A stretch of 64,000 nt of DNA from assembly GCA_018969295.1 (NCBI GenBank), contig JAGWYN010000007.1, positions 84,945 to 148,944 of the forward strand. The letters are read 5' to 3'. Source of the DNA: Chloroflexota bacterium. Its GTDB lineage: Bacteria > Chloroflexota > Anaerolineae > Caldilineales > Caldilineaceae. The notes below the pieces were generated by a model. It was given only the letters and a program-made list of their open reading frames with translations. It searched no databases and had not been told where the DNA came from. A program made the translations under genes and the position numbers. This document shows, piece after piece, positions 16,976 to 25,597 of this stretch (the first letter of the stretch is position 1; every line of letters starts with the position of its first letter).

Positions 16976-17989
16976 ATGTCTTGGCAAGACCAACTCAAAG
17001 CCGATCCATTGCCCTGGCTGCTGGACACAAATGCGCCAGGCGTGCGCTACCTGGCACTGCGCGACCTGCTTGGCCTCCCAGCCAATGACCCACAGCTGGC
17101 AGCCGCACGTTGCGCGGCCCACCGCACCGGGCCGATTGCGGCCGTCCTCGACCAGATGAACCAGGCTGGGTTCTGGGTCGAGCCAGGGCCGGGCTACACC
17201 CCCAAGTACCGCTCAACCGTCTGGTCGGTCGTTTTGCTGGCGCAGCTGGGCGCGTCTGTCCACGAAGATCCACGCATCGCCGCCACCTGCACCTACGTAC
17301 TCGATCATGCGTTGACGCCGGATGGGCAGTTTTCGACCACCAGCACCGCAGCGGGGACGGCCGACTGCCTTCACGGCAACCTCTGCTGGGCACTGGTCGA
17401 GCTGGGCTGCACAGACCCAAGGCTGGAGAAGGCATTCGACTGGCTGGCGCGCAGCGTCACCGGCGAGGGGATCGCACCGATGGAAGAGCGCGACGCGCCG
17501 GTGCGTTACTACGCAGGGAAGTGCGGGCCGACCTTCGCCTGCGGGGCAAACAACAGGCTGCCGTGCGCCTGGGGCGGGGTCAAGGTGATGCTGGCGCTGG
17601 GTCGCTGGCCGGCAGATCGGCGCACCCCGGCCATGCAGCGCGCCATCGAGCACGGCGTCGCCTTCTTCCTGGGCAGCGATCCTGCGCTGGCCGACTACCC
17701 CAATGGTTGGGCCGAGAAGCCGAGCGGTAACTGGTGGAAGTTCGGTTTCCCCGTCTTCTACGTCACCGACCTGCTGCAGAACACCGAGGCATTGGTCGCA
17801 CTCGGCTACGGCCGCGACCCGCGGCTGAGCCACGCGCTGGATCTCATTCGAGAAAAGCAGGATGTCGCAGGGCGCTGGCCGCTGGAATACGACTATACCG
17901 GCAAAACGTGGGTTGACTTCGGACCCAAAAAACAGCCCAACCCGTGGGTGACCATCCGCGCCCTGCGGGTGTTGAAGGCAACGGCATGA
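16976..17989 (+). CDS. Prenyltransferase/squalene-cyclase-like alpha/alpha-barrel protein
   Basis: A 337-residue protein with repeated helical segments resembling the terpenoid cyclase/prenyltransferase toroid (for example HGNLCWALVELG and TVWSVVLLAQLG) and a C-terminal repeat with FGFPVFYVTDLLQ and PLEYDYTGKTWVDFG. Cysteine-containing GKCGPTFACGANNRLPCAWGGVK in the middle may form a metal or disulfide site. No DxDD cyclase motif is visible, so it is probably not a terpene cyclase. ATG at 16976 follows AAGGGA. Base use is more G-balanced than the neighbours, and it adjoins an IS remnant, which suggests acquisition by transfer. The function is unknown. Confidence 0.75.
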   Translation: MSWQDQLKADPLPWLLDTNAPGVRYLALRDLLGLPANDPQLAAARCAAHRTGPIAAVLDQMNQAGFWVEPGPGYTPKYRSTVWSVVLLAQLGASVHEDPRIAATCTYVLDHALTPDGQFSTTSTAAGTADCLHGNLCWALVELGCTDPRLEKAFDWLARSVTGEGIAPMEERDAPVRYYAGKCGPTFACGANNRLPCAWGGVKVMLALGRWPADRRTPAMQRAIEHGVAFFLGSDPALADYPNGWAEKPSGNWWKFGFPVFYVTDLLQNTEALVALGYGRDPRLSHALDLIREKQDVAGRWPLEYDYTGKTWVDFGPKKQPNPWVTIRALRVLKATA

Positions 17990-18275
17990 GTGCTGACTCA
18001 GGCTCATCCGCCCGCTGAAATACCAAACGACCGTCTGCCCCGTGACACAAAATTGCCAGATCGTCGATTTCCCCGTTTGCCTCCAGCAAATGCGCATGAC
18101 CTTCGTAGCCTGGTTATGCACCACGCCAGCGTCCGGAAGCAGCTTTAGACGGGCGCACTGACCTGCCTGGTCCATCTGCCGGCGGTGGCTGCGAAAAGTT
18201 TTACAAGTTCTGGTTCAAGCGCTCTTCCAACTTGCCGATGCGCTACCCCAAATTATTATTATCGAGCAAATGATA
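17990..18275. other. Non-coding stretch between the 16976 gene and the IS remnant
   Basis: No convincing coding region, terminator or RNA gene was seen here. It is the immediate left flank of the degenerate insertion element and ends in the GATA that is repeated at the element's other end. Confidence 0.5.
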
Positions 18276-18290
18276 CTCACGGTTCGGTCA
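18276..18290 (+). repeat. Left terminal inverted repeat of the IS remnant
   Basis: CTCACGGTTCGGTCA, the exact reverse complement of 19853-19867, begins immediately after GATA and 39 nt before the transposase start codon. Confidence 0.8.
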
Positions 18291-18329
18291 AAAAAGGGTG
18301 AGATAGTCAAATTGCGGTAAGCTGTGTGC

Positions 18330-18969
18330 ATGACAAATGCATTGAGTATTGTAACAGAACGTGTGGATGATATCCCCTGTTGTTGGCGCAAATGGAGAAA
18401 ATAGGTATTCCAGAGTTGCTGGAAACGCATTTTGAAGCGCACGGGAACTGGGTAGGGACGGGAATCGGCTGGACGACCTCTGTTTGGATGGCCCACATCT
18501 TGTCACAAGGCGACCATCGGTTGAGTTGGGCGGAAAAGTGGGTGGGCGAGAGAGTGGAAACGCTCGAATGCAGCACGGGCGGGTTGGTGTTAGCGACGGA
18601 ATGGAGCGATGAGCGGCTGGGAATCCTATTGGACCTGCTGAGCGAGGAAGAGCCGTGGCAGGAGTTTGAAAGTGCGCTGAATCGACGAACGATCCGGCTG
18701 TATGATTTGAAGCGAGCGCGGGTGCATCTCGATAGCACGACGGTCAGCAGGCACTGGGAGGTGACGAAAGATGGTCTGTTTCAGTTTGGCCATAGCAAAA
18801 ATCACCGTCCAGACTTACCACAACGAAAGGTCATGTTGTCGACGTTGGATCCATTAGGGATGCCGGTGGCAACGCAGGCGGTATCTGGAGAGAAAGCGGA
18901 CGATCCGCTCTATGTGCCAGCGATCAAACAGGTGCGGGATAGCCTGGATGCAAGCGGGCTGAAAATGGT
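18330..18969 (+). pseudogene. IS1634-like transposase, N-terminal fragment with frameshift
   Basis: From ATG 18330 the reading is MTNALSIVTERVDDIP, and the matching continuation (LLAQMEKIGIPELLETHFEAHGNW) lies in another frame. The shift falls in a run of four C near 18379, where five would restore one frame. The fused sequence resembles the N-terminal half of IS1634-family transposases, including LDSTTVSRHWEV and FQFGHSKNHRPDLPQRKVML with a DDE-type aspartate. Similarity ends near 18969 (GLKMV), where IstA-like sequence takes over. It is frameshifted and truncated, so inactive. How much the left repeat belongs to this element is inferred from spacing. Confidence 0.8.
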
Positions 18970-19135
18970 GCGTAGTCACCCGGAACACCCCTACCTGGGG
19001 AGCGACAGCGCCTTCTATAACTATGTACAGCCCTTGCGGCAGGCACGCACCCTGCAGGTGGCGGATGTAGCCGTGTGCTTTGAAGGAATGCCTGGTGAAC
19101 TACTCCAGCTCGATTGGAGAGAAGTGCGTTTTTTT
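18970..19135 (+). pseudogene. IstA/IS21-like transposase fragment
   Basis: Read in the same frame as the preceding fragment, about 50 residues (PYLGSDSAFYNYVQPLRQ ... CFEGMPGELLQLDWREVRF) resemble the segment just before and at the first catalytic Asp of IS21-family IstA integrases, whose usual form is ETxPGEQxQVDWGEVR. Both ends are lost. It overlaps the end of a reverse-strand IS630 fragment near 19100-19135, which marks the second junction. Confidence 0.6.
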
Positions 19136-19588
19136 TAGCAGCCGACTCGCATGGCGCGGTGAAATCTGTGCAACGATGTTGCGTTTCTTCAGCTCATCCG
19201 CAATTTCTCTGCCACTCCATTGGCTGATCGGGCGTTCGGATTGGGCAGGAACTTCACATGCCAAGGCAACGATCTGGCAGATTTGTTCAGCCGTAATTTT
19301 GGCGGGGGCACCGGGCCGCGGCACATCTTTCAGCCGATCAACCACACTCAGTTCATCGAGCGACAGGCCAGCAAAGCCAAACCAGCGATCGCGCCACAGC
19401 CGTACAGTGTCTACCGTGATCGCCAACGCCTGGGCAATTTGTTTGTTATTCTTGCCCTCATTCGCCAGCAGCACAATACGCGCACGCAACACCAGTTGTT
19501 GGGCGCTGCGATGACGACGTGTCACAGCTTCCAATTCCTGCTGCTCGCCTTCACTCAACTTGATTTGTGTGGGCTGTCGGCCTTTCAT
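19100..19588 (-). pseudogene. IS630-family transposase, N-terminal HTH half only
   Basis: 162 codons from ATG at 19588: MKGRQPTQIKLSEGEQQELE, then two helix-turn-helix units (NNKQIAQALAITVDTVRLWRDRWF and REIADELKKRNIVAQISPRHASRLLKK), as in the DNA-binding half of IS630/Tc1-type transposases. The DDE catalytic half is missing; the frame ends SPIELE where IstA-like DNA begins on the other strand. It is an inactive remnant or, less likely, the first half of a two-frame element. Confidence 0.8.
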
Positions 19589-19915
19589 GCATCACTCTCT
19601 TCACTGATGGACTGGCGCTGCTACATCTACATTCATTTGCATCAGTATAGCATAGATTTATCTGAGCCGACGTGTACTCGGCGTCATCGTATCAAAAGAC
19701 TATGGATCTCCAGAGCGATAAACGAGCCACGGGGCTCATTCATCTTTTGTCTATCTGTCTGCGAGTTCTCGTCTTGCTCGAATTCCAGGTCTGGCGACAC
19801 TTGGCAGAGAACAATCAGCGCGCCGTTGATTCATCTTAACCATCATGAAAAATGACCGAACCGTGAGGATACCTCGGTGATTCGTGATTTCTAACTTGTC
19901 GCAGGAGGCCACCCA

Positions 19916-21565
19916 CTATTTCCCCAAGACCAAGGTTCCCCACTCCGTCGGGTTGTCAAAGGTGGTGCGGGCCGGAGACGCCGAAAGCACGCTCTGCTGC
20001 GCTGGCTCCACCCCATCGTTGTCGTTGACGGCAATGTTGAAACCAAAACGCATCCCCTCACGCAGGTCGCTCCCACTGATGTCAAAGTAGAGCCAGGGCA
20101 CCAAAAGTTCCAACCCGTACTGGCCCGCACTCACCACCACCCCCCCCAATGCGTCGACCGGAGCCTCCCCAGCCCGTGGCAGCCAACGATAGCCGCGCAC
20201 CCGCTCCCCCATCGCATCGGGCGCCAGACCGATCTGGGTGTCATCGTCGTTGACGCCGCTCTCCGCAAAATCCGCGTCCAACAGCCGGTCAAATTGAATT
20301 TCAATGCCATCCCCCTGCCAGAGATTGCTGCCGTCCGGCCCCACCTGCAGCCCATCGTCCTCTACCACCACCGCCAGATACAACCCCTCAGGCGCCCACA
20401 TTACCTGAAATTTCGCCCCCAGATCGCTGGAACCCTGCCAATGCTCCTGCCCCTGAACAATGGCTGTCAACAAAAACCACTGGCCCGGCCAGTCGCCAAA
20501 CTGCCCGTCAAGCGCCTCCGGCTGTCCGCGCCGCGCCACAAAGTTCCCCTGCGAAAATGGCCGCTCCCCCCCCACAGGCACTGTCGTCGCAGGAGCCTCC
20601 ACAGGAGCCTCTACAGTCGGCGTCTGAAAAACAGTCGGCGGCACCGGGACACTGCTCCCATCGCCCACCCCCCTGCGCCATCTGCCGCTGTCCCCAAACG
20701 CATACAGCAGCGGCTGCCATCCAGGCTCGAAGACATGGTTGTACAGATTCTCCGCAGTACAGCTGTTCACCGCAGCACTGACAAAGGCAAAGCCACGCTC
20801 AAAGCTCTGCAACGCAGCACAAAACCCCTTCTCCGGAGCCACCGCCCATCCCAATTGCGCAAAAACTTCGTCGCGCACCTCCCAGACGTAGCCAAACCCC
20901 CGCTGGGGCGCAAACAGCCCGGCAGGAGGCTGGCCACGCCCTGCCAGATCCCGCCCGTCCCAGGCTTCCTCCGCATACGCCCAATTCCCTTCCGCCCCCA
21001 TCAGATAGGTGAGGTTGTTGTCGCTGCGCCACAACATCGCCCCACGCTCAAACGGCTCATAGGCAGCCCAGACGATGCGGATCGGCTCCGTAGGACACCC
21101 CAGCAGCCCAGGATCAAACAGCGCCACCAACTGTGAGTCCAGCGGCTCTGTACAGACGCGGGTAGGCGCTGCAGCGGGTGTCCCCCCAGCAGGTGTCTCC
21201 CCAGCAGGCGTCTCCCCAGCAGGTGTCTCCCCAGCAGGTGTCTCCCCAGCAGGTGTCTCCCCAGCAGGTGTCTCCCCAGCAGGTGTCCCCCCAGCAGGTG
21301 TCTCCCCAGCAGGTGTCTCCCCAGCAGGTGTCTCCCCAGCAGGTGTCTCCCCAGCGGGCGCCCCCGCAGTGACCGCCACAACCGGCACCGCGGTGGCCGT
21401 TCCTGGGTCGATCCGCGCGCGCCAGGTCAGCCACCCCACCCCCACAGCAAACGCACACACAAACAAAACCAACAGCCCACCCCCCCACAGCCAGAGACGA
21501 CGAGGCTCCGGGGAGGTATCAGATTCTTCCTGCGGCACTATTTCAAAATCTTCCGGGTTGGCCAC
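19916..21565 (-). CDS. Membrane-anchored protein with repeat linker and CBM9/DOMON-like domain
   Basis: 549 residues. A short acidic cytoplasmic N-terminus is followed by one transmembrane helix (LWLWGGGLLVLFVCAFAVGVGWLTW). A low-complexity linker of PAGET repeats comes next (coded by the 15-bp array at 21177-21356), then an uncharacterised middle domain with four cysteines and a C-terminal domain resembling carbohydrate-binding module 9 (ALDGQFGDWPGQWFL, LYLAVVVEDDGL, LWQGDGIEIQFD). The outside-facing domain probably binds sugar or a cell-surface ligand. GTG at 21565 is chosen because AAGGAA precedes it and the longer frame overlaps the previous gene. It is the last gene of the minus-strand run from the carH regulator. 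Confidence 0.72.
   Translation of the reverse strand: MANPEDFEIVPQEESDTSPEPRRLWLWGGGLLVLFVCAFAVGVGWLTWRARIDPGTATAVPVVAVTAGAPAGETPAGETPAGETPAGETPAGGTPAGETPAGETPAGETPAGETPAGETPAGETPAGGTPAAAPTRVCTEPLDSQLVALFDPGLLGCPTEPIRIVWAAYEPFERGAMLWRSDNNLTYLMGAEGNWAYAEEAWDGRDLAGRGQPPAGLFAPQRGFGYVWEVRDEVFAQLGWAVAPEKGFCAALQSFERGFAFVSAAVNSCTAENLYNHVFEPGWQPLLYAFGDSGRWRRGVGDGSSVPVPPTVFQTPTVEAPVEAPATTVPVGGERPFSQGNFVARRGQPEALDGQFGDWPGQWFLLTAIVQGQEHWQGSSDLGAKFQVMWAPEGLYLAVVVEDDGLQVGPDGSNLWQGDGIEIQFDRLLDADFAESGVNDDDTQIGLAPDAMGERVRGYRWLPRAGEAPVDALGGVVVSAGQYGLELLVPWLYFDISGSDLREGMRFGFNIAVNDNDGVEPAQQSVLSASPARTTFDNPTEWGTLVLGK
21177..21356. repeat. 15-bp tandem repeat inside a coding region
   Basis: Twelve units of the form GGTGTCTCCCCAGCA, with a few base changes, encode the PAGET repeats on the reverse strand. 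Near-identity at the DNA level indicates recent slippage or recombination, so the copy number probably varies between strains. Confidence 0.9.
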
Positions 21566-21578
21566 ACGCCGTTCCTTT

Positions 21579-22073
21579 CTAACGCTGGCGCAACGCAGCC
21601 AGCAGTTGCTCCAACCAAGGCCCCCAAATCGCCTGCTGTTCCACCAACACAACGGCCAGCACAACCAGCATCCCCACCAGAATCGCCAGCCAGATGGCGG
21701 GCGAACGCCAGCCCGGCAGAGGAAGAACCCTCGGGGCCGACAACTCCCCCAGCTGCACGCCAGATGGCTGCACACGCACGGCCACCTGTTGCCCAACCCA
21801 ATCGCTGTACACCACACTCCCGCTGGCCCGCACCAGCCATGCCCGATCTTGATCGCTGAGCCGCAGAGGCCTGGCCAACCCCGTAATCTCTGCCAGCAGC
21901 GTCAGCGTCTCCACCCCGCAGACCCGCACACGGCGTACCTTGCCAATGTGATACCCCTCCGGCAGATCCGCTGGCGTCAGACAATGACGGTACATCGACG
22001 CAGAAAACCGCTCCAGATCCGATCCGAGCTGCGGCTCCGCAGCGATTCGCTTCGCCTGCGCCCTTCTGTTCAT
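21579..22073 (-). CDS. Unknown membrane-anchored protein with one C-terminal helix
   Basis: 164 residues from ATG at 22073, which overlaps the stop of the TlpA-like gene by 4 nt. A soluble N-terminal domain of about 115 residues (ASMYRHCLTPADLPEGYHIGKVRRVRVCGVETLTLLAEITGL) is followed by a single transmembrane helix (AIWLAILVGMLVVLAVVLVEQQ) and a short tail. I do not recognise a family. Coupling to the TlpA-like gene and the 13-nt gap to the CBM9-like protein suggest these three membrane-associated proteins work together, perhaps at the cell envelope. Confidence 0.65.
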   Translation of the reverse strand: MNRRAQAKRIAAEPQLGSDLERFSASMYRHCLTPADLPEGYHIGKVRRVRVCGVETLTLLAEITGLARPLRLSDQDRAWLVRASGSVVYSDWVGQQVAVRVQPSGVQLGELSAPRVLPLPGWRSPAIWLAILVGMLVVLAVVLVEQQAIWGPWLEQLLAALRQR

Positions 22074-22702
22074 TGCAACGCCACAGCCATCATCTCGTCG
22101 ATCGCGCGGCGATCGATGGCCCCCGGCCGCACAGCCAGCACATGGCCCCCCGCATCCAAAAACAGCGTAGTCGGAAGCCCGCTGACACCGTACAAATCGC
22201 TGATCTCCCCTTGAGGGTCCATGACCACCGGCACCTTCATGCGAAACTGTTCGGCAAAGCTGCTGACCTGGACAGCCGATTCGCTGACGTTGACCGCCAA
22301 AATGGCCAGCTCGGGATACGCCCGCGCAGCGTCCAAAAGTTCTGGGATCTCCGCACGGCAAGGCGGACACCAGGTTGCCCAAAAGTTGATCAAAACTGGA
22401 CGCCCCCGGAGCTCCGCCAACGTCGTGTATCGCCCGTCCGGCAGCAACATCGCAAAATCAGGCGGACTCTCCCCAAGGCGGGGCGCTTCCCCCCCTTGCA
22501 CCAGAAACCCCAGCGGATACCCGCTGCCAATCCCAACGGGAAAATCACTCAGCGCCACCCGCTCGGCTCCCGCCGGCAGATTGGGATGGGACTGGCCGCC
22601 GCAGCCGGCCAGCACCAGCAGCAGCCCCACCACAACGCATCTGAGACAGCGCTCACTGGCTCGCCGGCCGAGCCCGTCTTTTGGCCCAATTGCGCAACCC
22701 AT
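22070..22702 (-). CDS. TlpA/ResA-like thioredoxin-fold lipoprotein
   Basis: 210 residues. A basic N-terminus and hydrophobic stretch lead to a lipobox (VVVGLLLVLAGCGG), so the protein is probably lipid-anchored outside the membrane. The thioredoxin domain carries the redox motif NFWATWCPPCRAEIP and the cis-proline segment GVSGLPTTLFLD. Such proteins reduce disulfides during cytochrome c maturation or in oxidative defence. ATG at 22702 has a strong GGGAGGAG 4 nt upstream. It overlaps the end of the AAA+ ATPase gene by 50 nt, which is unusually long but supported by that ribosome-binding site. Confidence 0.9.
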   Translation of the reverse strand: MGCAIGPKDGLGRRASERCLRCVVVGLLLVLAGCGGQSHPNLPAGAERVALSDFPVGIGSGYPLGFLVQGGEAPRLGESPPDFAMLLPDGRYTTLAELRGRPVLINFWATWCPPCRAEIPELLDAARAYPELAILAVNVSESAVQVSSFAEQFRMKVPVVMDPQGEISDLYGVSGLPTTLFLDAGGHVLAVRPGAIDRRAIDEMMAVALQ

Positions 22703-24140
22703 CCAACTCCTCCCGCATCATCGCACTCAGCGGCACCGTCTCGTTCAACACATCCAGCAAATCCCCCAGCACAAGCGGACGCCCCGCGTCAAACGCTTCG
22801 TACAGCCCGGCAATCACTGCCTGCTCGATCTCAGCCCCCGACAACCCCTCCGAAGCCATGGCCAGCGTCGTCAGGTCAAACTGGTCAGGATCTCGGTTGC
22901 GACGGGCCAGATGGATGCGCCAGATTTCAGCCCGTTCCACGGCAGAGGGTAGGTCCACAAAAAAAATCTCGTCGAATCGCCCTTTTCGCACCAGTTCGGG
23001 CGGCAATGTGCCGATGTGGTTGGCTGTGGCCACCACAAACACCGGCTTCTGCTTCTCCTGAAGCCAGGTCACAAAACTTCCAAAAACACGCGCTGCGGTC
23101 CCAGCATCGCTGATGTTGCTCGAACCGACGCCCGCAAAGCCCTTTTCAATCTCGTCCACCCACAACACCGCAGGTGCAACGCTCTCTGCGGTCCGAATCG
23201 CATGACGCAAATTTTCCTCGCTTGAACCCACCAGCGAAGAGAAAAGACGGCCCGCATCCAGCCGAAGCAGCGGCAGACGCCACATGCCGGCCACCGAACG
23301 GGCAATCAACGATTTGCCACACCCCTGCACCCCCACCAACAAAATTCCCTTGGGCGCAGGCAGCCCAAAGGCGCGCGCCTCATCGGTGAAGGCACGCACC
23401 CGTTTGCGCAGCCACCCCTTGAGCGTCGTCAACCCGCCGACATGCTCGATCAGTTCGGTGTTGTCATAGTACTCCAACAACCCACTTTTGCGGATGATCT
23501 GCTTTTTCTCCGCAGTGACCGTCTCCACCGCCGAACTGGACAGAACCCCGCCAGCCTGCACCACAGCCTTGGCCAAGGCGTTGCTCGCTTCGCTGTCGGT
23601 CAACCCCAGACAGGCCTGCACCAGCCTGGCCTGCTGCCGCCGATCCAGGTCAGGGCTGACCCGCTGGGTCTCACGCAGTTTCTGAACAATCCCGTCCACC
23701 CGCCCCTGCAGCTGCGCCACGGTCGGCAGCTCAAAGTCGAGGACCGTCACCTCTTTTTCGAGCTCCGGCGGTATCTTGAGCACCGGCCCCAACAAAATCA
23801 CCGTCTTGGCGCTGGCCCCAAGCAGGAAAGCCAGCTCGCGCAACCGCCGCACCACCACCGGATCCTTGAGAAACGGATGAAAGTCGCGCAGAACCCACAG
23901 CCCCCCCTCTTTGTCTTCAACAATGCTCCTGAACAAGAGCAACGGGTCGCGCCGGCTGCTGTCCTCCCGGTCCGGCACCGCCTGGTTGACCACCCCCACC
24001 GTCGCACTCCAAAGCCACACCCGCTTTTGCTGCGCCACCGCCAGGTCCGCAATCTCCTGCTGCGCACGCTGCTCCTCCGCAGTCACCACCCACAACAACG
24101 GGTAACGAGCCCGAATGTAACAATCCAGCTCCACTTTCAT
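22653..24140 (-). CDS. AAA+ ATPase, Ycf46-like
   Basis: A 495-residue single-ring-type AAA+ ATPase. The N-terminal 240 residues form a domain beginning LDCYIRARYPLLWVVTAEEQRA, with sensor-like WVLRDFHPFLKDP. The AAA module follows: Walker A GVQGCGKS, Walker B VLWVDEIEKGF, an arginine-finger region RKGRFDEIFFVDLP, and a C-terminal lid. This layout matches Ycf46 of cyanobacteria and plastids, reported to be involved in regulating photosynthesis or CO2 use. It overlaps the photolyase gene by 4 nt (ATGA), so it is cotranscribed with a light-response set. The biochemical target is unknown. Confidence 0.88.
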   Translation of the reverse strand: MKVELDCYIRARYPLLWVVTAEEQRAQQEIADLAVAQQKRVWLWSATVGVVNQAVPDREDSSRRDPLLLFRSIVEDKEGGLWVLRDFHPFLKDPVVVRRLRELAFLLGASAKTVILLGPVLKIPPELEKEVTVLDFELPTVAQLQGRVDGIVQKLRETQRVSPDLDRRQQARLVQACLGLTDSEASNALAKAVVQAGGVLSSSAVETVTAEKKQIIRKSGLLEYYDNTELIEHVGGLTTLKGWLRKRVRAFTDEARAFGLPAPKGILLVGVQGCGKSLIARSVAGMWRLPLLRLDAGRLFSSLVGSSEENLRHAIRTAESVAPAVLWVDEIEKGFAGVGSSNISDAGTAARVFGSFVTWLQEKQKPVFVVATANHIGTLPPELVRKGRFDEIFFVDLPSAVERAEIWRIHLARRNRDPDQFDLTTLAMASEGLSGAEIEQAVIAGLYEAFDAGRPLVLGDLLDVLNETVPLSAMMREELDGLRNWAKRRARPASQ

Positions 24141-25543
24141 GGCTGCTTCACTGCCTTGTACGCCGCCAACACCCGCTCCCGTGCCCAGACATGGTCGACA
24201 ATCCGCTCCGGGTAGTCCCTGCCCACCAGACAGCGGGCACGCAGCTGCTCGCTGTGCGCCATCCGCCACGGCTCATGAATGTACTTTTCCGCCACCGCAC
24301 CCAGCTCTGGCACCCAACGCCGGATGTACCCGCCCGACGGGTCAAATTTCTGCCCCTGAGCCACCGGGTTGAAGATCCGAAAATAAGGGGCCGCATCGGT
24401 CCCTGTCCCCGCCGCCCACTGCCACCCCCCATTGTTGGCAGCCAGATCGCCGTCGACCAGCCGCTGCATAAACCAACGCTCTCCCCACCGCCAGTCGATC
24501 AGCAGATCTTTGACCAGAAAAGAAGCCACCGCCATCCGCGCCCGGTTGTGCATCCAGCCGCTGTGCGCCAGCTGACGCATGGCCGCATCGATGAAAGGAT
24601 AGCCCGTCTGCCCCCCACACCAGGCCCTGAACTGCTCTGGATCGTTCGCCCAGCCAATCTGGTCGTAGGCCGGATGAAAGCTCCCCCGGCAAACATGCGG
24701 AAAATGATACAGGATGGCAAAGTAAAAATCACGCCAGATCAGCTCGGTCAACCAGCTCTCGGCCCCCCCACGCGCCCCTGCATGCGGCGCCTCTTCCCTG
24801 GCCGCATAGGCAGCCCACGCCACCCGCCGCGGCGAGATCATCCCAAAACGCAGATACGGCGACAACCCAGAGGTGCCATCCACCTCTGGCAAATTGCGCC
24901 GCTCTGCATACTGGTGCAGCGGCGGCGACACCCCCTCCACAAAGGCCGCCAGGCGCCGCTGCGCTTCGGCTTCCCCCGCCACAAAAGGACCCACCTCCCC
25001 AGCCTCCTCCGGCAGCCGTTCGCCCGCCAAAGGGGGCGGCGCCACCAGCTGCGCCGGCGCTTCCACCAGATCCGACCGCCCAATCGGCGGATGGCTGAGC
25101 CAACGACGGCTGTAGGGGGTAAAGACCGTGTAGGGTTCTCCGTTTTCTTTGTGCACTGCATCCGGCAGACGAATGGTCAGCCCGGCAGTCAGCTGCAAAG
25201 GAAGCACAGCGGCAACCGCCCGGTCACGCTCCCGCGCATAGGGGGAATAGTCACGCTCTGCACAGACCGCTGTCGCACCACTCTCCTGGCACAACGCAGA
25301 CAACACCTGCACAGGCTCGCCGCACCGAACCAGAAGCCGACTGCCCCGCCGACGCAGCGCCCCATCCAACGCCCGCAAACCTGCATACAAAAAAGCCACC
25401 CGCGCCGCCCCAGCAGCCCCCAACAACCTGGGGTCCAGCACAAAAAGCGGGATGACAGACTCGCCCTGCTGCAGCGCAGCAGCCAAAGCCTGGTTGTCGT
25501 CGAGCCGCAGGTCGCGGCGAATCCACCAAATCGCTGTACGCAT
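24137..25543 (-). CDS. phrB: Deoxyribodipyrimidine photolyase (class I type)
   Basis: A 468-residue blue-light DNA repair enzyme that splits cyclobutane pyrimidine dimers using FADH-. The antenna-domain start is TAIWWIRRDLRLDDNQAL. The FAD domain carries SGLSPYLRFGMISPR, WMHNRARMAVASFLVKDLLIDWRWGERWF and DGDLAANNGGWQWAAGTGTDAAPYFRIFNP, all hallmarks of class I photolyases. It sits in the minus-strand series behind a B12-type photoreceptor regulator, matching light-induced photolyase genes elsewhere. It lies 54 nt downstream of the desaturase gene. Confidence 0.95.
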   Translation of the reverse strand: MRTAIWWIRRDLRLDDNQALAAALQQGESVIPLFVLDPRLLGAAGAARVAFLYAGLRALDGALRRRGSRLLVRCGEPVQVLSALCQESGATAVCAERDYSPYARERDRAVAAVLPLQLTAGLTIRLPDAVHKENGEPYTVFTPYSRRWLSHPPIGRSDLVEAPAQLVAPPPLAGERLPEEAGEVGPFVAGEAEAQRRLAAFVEGVSPPLHQYAERRNLPEVDGTSGLSPYLRFGMISPRRVAWAAYAAREEAPHAGARGGAESWLTELIWRDFYFAILYHFPHVCRGSFHPAYDQIGWANDPEQFRAWCGGQTGYPFIDAAMRQLAHSGWMHNRARMAVASFLVKDLLIDWRWGERWFMQRLVDGDLAANNGGWQWAAGTGTDAAPYFRIFNPVAQGQKFDPSGGYIRRWVPELGAVAEKYIHEPWRMAHSEQLRARCLVGRDYPERIVDHVWARERVLAAYKAVKQP

Positions 25544-25597
25544 CTCCCAATACCTCCAGCAGCTGCGCCACCCTGGCCCAGCGCTGGCTCCACCCGC

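Larger units (their letters stand above)
18276..19867 (+). mobile_element. Degenerate insertion element bounded by matching inverted repeats
   Basis: Terminal inverted repeats of 15 bp match exactly: CTCACGGTTCGGTCA at 18276-18290 and its reverse complement at 19853-19867. Both ends are flanked by GATA (18272-18275 and 19868-19871), a likely 4-bp target duplication. Inside are fragments of three different transposases (IS1634-like, IstA/IS21-like, IS630-like), none intact. The 1592-bp unit therefore looks like an old IS1634-type insertion that was disrupted or patched by other elements. The stretch 19589-19852 holds no recognisable gene. Confidence 0.75.

Noticed and set aside
19100..19588. 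Intact transcription regulator with helix-turn-helix
   Set aside because: The sequence matches the N-terminal half of IS630 transposases and ends at a junction with IstA-like DNA inside the IS remnant.
21177..21356. CRISPR or regulatory repeat array
   Set aside because: The 15-bp units are in frame and encode PAGET linker repeats between a membrane helix and outside domains.
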